Assembly: GCA_900768845.1 (NCBI GenBank)
Contig: CAAGEK010000010.1
Coordinates: 1 to 62,651, forward strand
Reading direction: 5' to 3'
From: Alphaproteobacteria bacterium
Lineage (GTDB): Bacteria > Pseudomonadota > Alphaproteobacteria > CAAGCB01 > CAG-977
Length of the DNA stretch: 62,651 nucleotides
The notes under the pieces were generated by a model, which worked only from the letters and a program-made list of their open reading frames with translations, did no database searches and was not told the DNA's origin. Made by a program: the position numbers and the translations under genes. Positions 59,676-62,651 of the stretch are shown here, piece by piece (position 1 is the stretch's first letter; every line of letters begins with the position of its first letter).

Positions 59676-60528
59676 ATCCGCAGACGCTTTTTGCCGTTCG
59701 GCAGTCCTGTATTTCATTTTCATCTGGCTGGGAATAATGGTCTTTATTCCGAACCTGTTGGTTTTACTGGCCAGCTTCCTGACCAAAGACCCGCAATATT
59801 TCCTCAGCCTGCCGCTGAACACCGGAAATTACAAGGCGTTGCTTGACACCGTTTTGTTCGGGGTGATTTTAAAATCCCTGAACATCGCTTTTTTCACGAC
59901 GCTGTTTTGCCTGTTGGTCGGGTATCCGTTCGCATATTTTATCGCCCGTGCGTCAAAAGAATGGCGGCCGCTGTTTCTCATGCTGATCATCGTGCCGTTT
60001 TGGACGAATTCGCTGATCCGGAACTATGCGCTGATTTCCATCCTCAGCACGAACGGCCTGTTAAATTCCTTTTTGATGAAAACCGGATTGATTTCCCAAC
60101 CGGTGCAAATCCTTTACAGCAACTGGGCCGTGTTCATCGGAATGTCGTACACCCTGTTGCCGTTTATGATTTTGCCGCTCTATGCGACATTGGAAAAGCT
60201 GGATCAGAATTTGTTGGAAGCCGCAAGGGATTTAGGCGCGGGCTCTCTGGCCGCGTTCTTTAAAATCGTCGTGCCGCTCAGCTTCCCCGGAATCGTCGCC
60301 GGATGCATTATGGTGTTCTTGCCGGCATTGAGCCTGTTCTATGTTTCCGACATTCTGGGCGGAGCGAACTCCACCGTCATCGGCAGTGTCATCCGCAATA
60401 AATTTATGACCGCCCGCGACTGGCCCGTCGGTTCGGCGATCAGTGTCATCCTGACCGTTTTTATGCTGTTTTTGCTGAAATTCTATTATAAAAGCGGAAA
60501 CTCCGAAGAGGAGCAGACGATATGGTAA
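59668..60528 (+). CDS. potB: Spermidine/putrescine permease PotB
   Basis: A 286-residue permease with six predicted hydrophobic helices and the coupling motif LEAARDLGAGSLAAFFKIVVPLSFPG. The N-terminus begins MLKSADAFCRS at ATG 59668, which overlaps the potA end by eight bases; a longer frame to 59608 is not likely. GGAGG lies 12 bases ahead. Also resembles PotH-type permeases, but the operon context favours PotB. Its stop overlaps potC. Confidence 0.92.
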   Translation: MLKSADAFCRSAVLYFIFIWLGIMVFIPNLLVLLASFLTKDPQYFLSLPLNTGNYKALLDTVLFGVILKSLNIAFFTTLFCLLVGYPFAYFIARASKEWRPLFLMLIIVPFWTNSLIRNYALISILSTNGLLNSFLMKTGLISQPVQILYSNWAVFIGMSYTLLPFMILPLYATLEKLDQNLLEAARDLGAGSLAAFFKIVVPLSFPGIVAGCIMVFLPALSLFYVSDILGGANSTVIGSVIRNKFMTARDWPVGSAISVILTVFMLFLLKFYYKSGNSEEEQTIW

Positions 60529-61295
60529 AGTCCTTTTTCAAAGGTTTGTACACCTTTGCCGTTTACGCGTTTTTATATGCGCCGCTGATCATCACGATCG
60601 TCTTTTCGTTTAACAAATCCCGATATTCCGTCGCTTGGGAAGGCTTTACGACGCAGTGGTACGGAAAAATGATCCAAAACACGGGATTGCTCGATTCCGC
60701 CGTCAATTCACTGTTTCTGGCGGCGACGGCGGCCAGTGTCGCCACAGTTATCGGAACGATCACCGCCGTTGCGTTGCACCGCTACCGTTTCATCGGACAA
60801 AAAGTCATTTACGGTTCCTTGTCCGTCATCATGATGTCGCCCGAAATCATTATGGCAATCTCTTTGGTGATGCTGTTCGTCATTTTGGGGATTCCTTTGG
60901 GCTTTACGACGTTGCTGTTGTCCCACACGGTGTTTTGCTTTCCGTTTGTGACAATGACGGTGTTGGCGCGCTTAAAAGGCTTTAACCGCCACATCGTCGA
61001 AGCCGCCGCCGATTTGGGCGCAAGCGAAATCGACATCGTGCGCCGCATTTTAATTCCCTTGCTGTTCCCCGCAATTCTGGCCGGATGGTTGATGAGTTTC
61101 ACTTTGTCGATCGACGATGTGATTATCAGCTTTTTCGTCAACGGACCTTCGTATGAAATCCTGCCGTTAAAGATTTATTCCATGGTTCGCACGGGCGTCA
61201 AACCCGACGTAAACGCTTTGTGCGCCGTCCTGTTCACCTTGACCTTTACGGTCGTCATGGTTTCCTATCACTTGGTAAAGGAAAAGAAAGCATGA
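60522..61295 (+). CDS. potC: Spermidine/putrescine permease PotC
   Basis: A 257-residue permease with six hydrophobic helices, paired with PotB. The coupling segment is VEAAADLGASEIDIVRRILIPLLFPA, and it has the family-typical LSIDDVIISFFVNGP. Its start overlaps the potB end by seven bases, and its stop overlaps the potD start (ATGA, 61292-61295). Confidence 0.93.
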   Translation: MVKSFFKGLYTFAVYAFLYAPLIITIVFSFNKSRYSVAWEGFTTQWYGKMIQNTGLLDSAVNSLFLAATAASVATVIGTITAVALHRYRFIGQKVIYGSLSVIMMSPEIIMAISLVMLFVILGIPLGFTTLLLSHTVFCFPFVTMTVLARLKGFNRHIVEAAADLGASEIDIVRRILIPLLFPAILAGWLMSFTLSIDDVIISFFVNGPSYEILPLKIYSMVRTGVKPDVNALCAVLFTLTFTVVMVSYHLVKEKKA

Positions 61296-62341
61296 AACGT
61301 TTTGCCGCTTTATGCCTCGGTTTCACATTGGCTTTGCTCACCGCTTGCGGCGGATCGAAGTCGGGTGAAGAACTGTATATGTATATTTGGGCGGAATACA
61401 TCCCCGATTCCGTATTCAAGCAATTCACCGAAGAAACGGGTATCAAAGTCCGTGTTTCGACTTTTGACAATTTGGACGATATGTTCGCCAAAATCAAAAT
61501 CACAAACGGAGGGGAAGGTTACGATCTGGTGATGCCGTCCATCGAGTACGCTTCTCTTTTGAAAAATCAGGGATACTTGCAAAAACTGGACAAGCGGCAA
61601 CTTCCCAATTTTAAGAATATGGACGGGAATTACCTGAACCTGCCGTTTGACAAAGGCAACGAATATACGGTTCCTTTTACCGTCGGAACCAGCACGTTTG
61701 CCGTCAACAGGAAAAAAGTCGACCCGAAGGCGTTGAAAACCCCGTCCGACTTGGGGCGTCCCGAATATAAGAACAGACTTTTGTTGCTTAACGACATCCG
61801 CGCCGTCATGGGATTGGGATTGAGAATGAACGGACATTCCATCAACGACAGGAACGAAGAGCATATCAAACAAGCCTACGAATCTTTAAAGAAGCATATT
61901 GTTCCGAATGTCAAAGGCTATGACACCGAAGCGGCGGCTCAAGCTTTGTTGAACGGTGAAGTGGACATCGCCATGACATGGAACGGGTTGGTTTACGCCG
62001 CAATGCAGGAAAATCCCGACATAATCGAAGTCCGGATGAAAGACGGCATGAATTTTTGGATGGACAGCTTCGCCCTTCTTTCAAAAGCAAAGAATGTCGT
62101 CAATGCTCATAAATTTTTAGACTTTGTCATGCGTCCGGACGTCAGTGCAAAAATCACGCAAGCATACCAATATACCTCGCCGAATGCGGAAGCCCGCAAG
62201 CTGTTGCCCAAGGAAGTTCGTGAAAACAAGACGCTTTATCCGGATAAAAAAGACATACAAAAGGGCGAATTTGAAAACGACATCGGCGAAGCTTTACCGA
62301 TATACGAGAAATATTGGACGCGTATCAAATCGGGAGCATAG
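61292..62341 (+). CDS. potD: Spermidine/putrescine-binding lipoprotein PotD
   Basis: A 349-residue binding protein of the polyamine family. Its N-terminus is a lipoprotein signal (RFAALCLGFTLALLTAC), so here PotD seems membrane-anchored rather than free as in E. coli. Family motifs are YIWAEYIPDSVFKQFTEETGI, YDLVMPSIEYASLL, and a C-terminal SPNAEARKLLP. Start ATG 61292 overlaps potC. Ends 20 bases before a terminator. Confidence 0.94.
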   Translation: MKRFAALCLGFTLALLTACGGSKSGEELYMYIWAEYIPDSVFKQFTEETGIKVRVSTFDNLDDMFAKIKITNGGEGYDLVMPSIEYASLLKNQGYLQKLDKRQLPNFKNMDGNYLNLPFDKGNEYTVPFTVGTSTFAVNRKKVDPKALKTPSDLGRPEYKNRLLLLNDIRAVMGLGLRMNGHSINDRNEEHIKQAYESLKKHIVPNVKGYDTEAAAQALLNGEVDIAMTWNGLVYAAMQENPDIIEVRMKDGMNFWMDSFALLSKAKNVVNAHKFLDFVMRPDVSAKITQAYQYTSPNAEARKLLPKEVRENKTLYPDKKDIQKGEFENDIGEALPIYEKYWTRIKSGA

Positions 62342-62362
62342 GGACGACTGAAAAGAATGGAG

Positions 62363-62389
62363 AAGCGGCTGAATTCCGGCCGCTTTTTT
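62363..62389 (+). terminator. Terminator of the pot operon
   Basis: AAGCGGC / GCCGCTT stem with a 9-base loop and a run of T, 20 bases after the potD stop. Confidence 0.85.
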
Positions 62390-62651
62390 CTTTCATCCCC
62401 CTCTGCCCCGTTTTTTAGCGGACAGTGTTTAAAAAAAATGAACCGATTGAAACACGTTCCACATTCTTCGGCTAAAGAACGTATTTCCATCAAACTGCCG
62501 CCGTTGCGCCTTCACCGCTCCCGCTTTCCCACGTCAAGCCGCCTCTCTCATCTCTGCCCCTTCCTTCAGCCATCAGTTTATGCCCCCTTCCCCCGCTTTA
62601 AGGACGCTTCGATAAAACTTTCCGCAGGAAAGAAAAAGCACGCCCTGATAA
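62390..62651. other. Right edge: pyrimidine-rich, no supported gene
   Basis: The last 260 bases contain no supported coding region. From about 62490 the plus strand is clearly pyrimidine-rich, the mirror image of the purine-rich left edge. Confidence 0.4.

Noticed and set aside
1..62651. CRISPR arrays, tRNA or rRNA genes
   Set aside because: No regular direct repeats with spacers, no T-arm-like TTCRANNC with a cloverleaf, and no rRNA-like conserved blocks were seen by eye. A covariance-model scan would settle it.

Overview
The window reads as a chromosomal segment of a fermentative, probably gut- or host-associated alphaproteobacterium. This is inference from gene content and neighbourhoods. 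The SDR-uvrC-pgsA order, the Rhodospirillum/Rhizobium-like YejABEF transporter, the ELM1-family protein and the HisN-type phosphatase are alphaproteobacterial in flavour. AdhE, Rex, an [FeFe]-hydrogenase locus, rubrerythrin and a complete glucose-type PTS indicate an anaerobic or microaerobic sugar fermenter. FliN suggests motility. I found no rRNA, tRNA or CRISPR array.

Layout. 0.3-7.2 kb (minus strand): one tightly overlapping operon hisN-yejA-yejB-yejE-yejF-fliN. 7.3-10.8 kb: redox repressor rex, divergent from adhE, with a shared TTATCGATA element in the intergenic region. 10.9-20.06 kb: an accessory island with a decayed IS200-like element, a tyrosine recombinase lacking a catalytic arginine, an HNH nuclease-ankyrin operon divergent from a WYL regulator, a candidate structured RNA ahead of two TRL-like lipoprotein genes (the first broken), and a decayed GIY-YIG gene. 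Two near-identical GTTACCT double repeats, 5.7 kb apart, bracket the integrase-HNH-ankyrin-WYL part. 20.1-28.5 kb (mostly minus): TPR protein, degenerate hydroxypyruvate-isomerase-like protein, ELM1-family protein, secreted TM1410-like protein, recJ, hom and an OmpA-like lipoprotein. 28.7-36.1 kb: add with a good sigma70-type promoter, a HEARH-motif putative metallopeptidase, an aspartate racemase, a frameshifted lipoprotein gene, aspS and rnd. 36.2-44.7 kb: Cys-rich secreted protein, an unusual fused SDR, an AT-rich gap with DnaA boxes, uvrC, a sulfatase/LTA-synthase-like gene split by a poly-C tract, pgsA and two decayed IS200-like remnants. 44.8-50.9 kb (minus): cysK, rubrerythrin, PTS IIBC and a IIA-HPr-EI fusion. 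51.1-55.7 kb: four-gene [FeFe]-hydrogenase locus. 55.9-58.4 kb: two more Cys-rich secreted proteins and an LRAT-like protein. 58.6-62.3 kb: complete potABCD operon.

How they may work together. Glucose enters by the PTS and is fermented. AdhE re-oxidises NADH under Rex control, the hydrogenase locus can dispose of or sense H2, and rubrerythrin handles peroxide. YejABEF and PotABCD import peptides and polyamines. The most promising candidate for an undescribed system is the HNH nuclease + ankyrin operon with its divergent WYL regulator (13.3-16.9 kb), which has the architecture of a regulated defence or toxin-antitoxin-like module. The poly-C tract in the sulfatase gene, the candidate RNA upstream of the TRL-like genes and the DnaA-box cluster upstream of uvrC also deserve checks.
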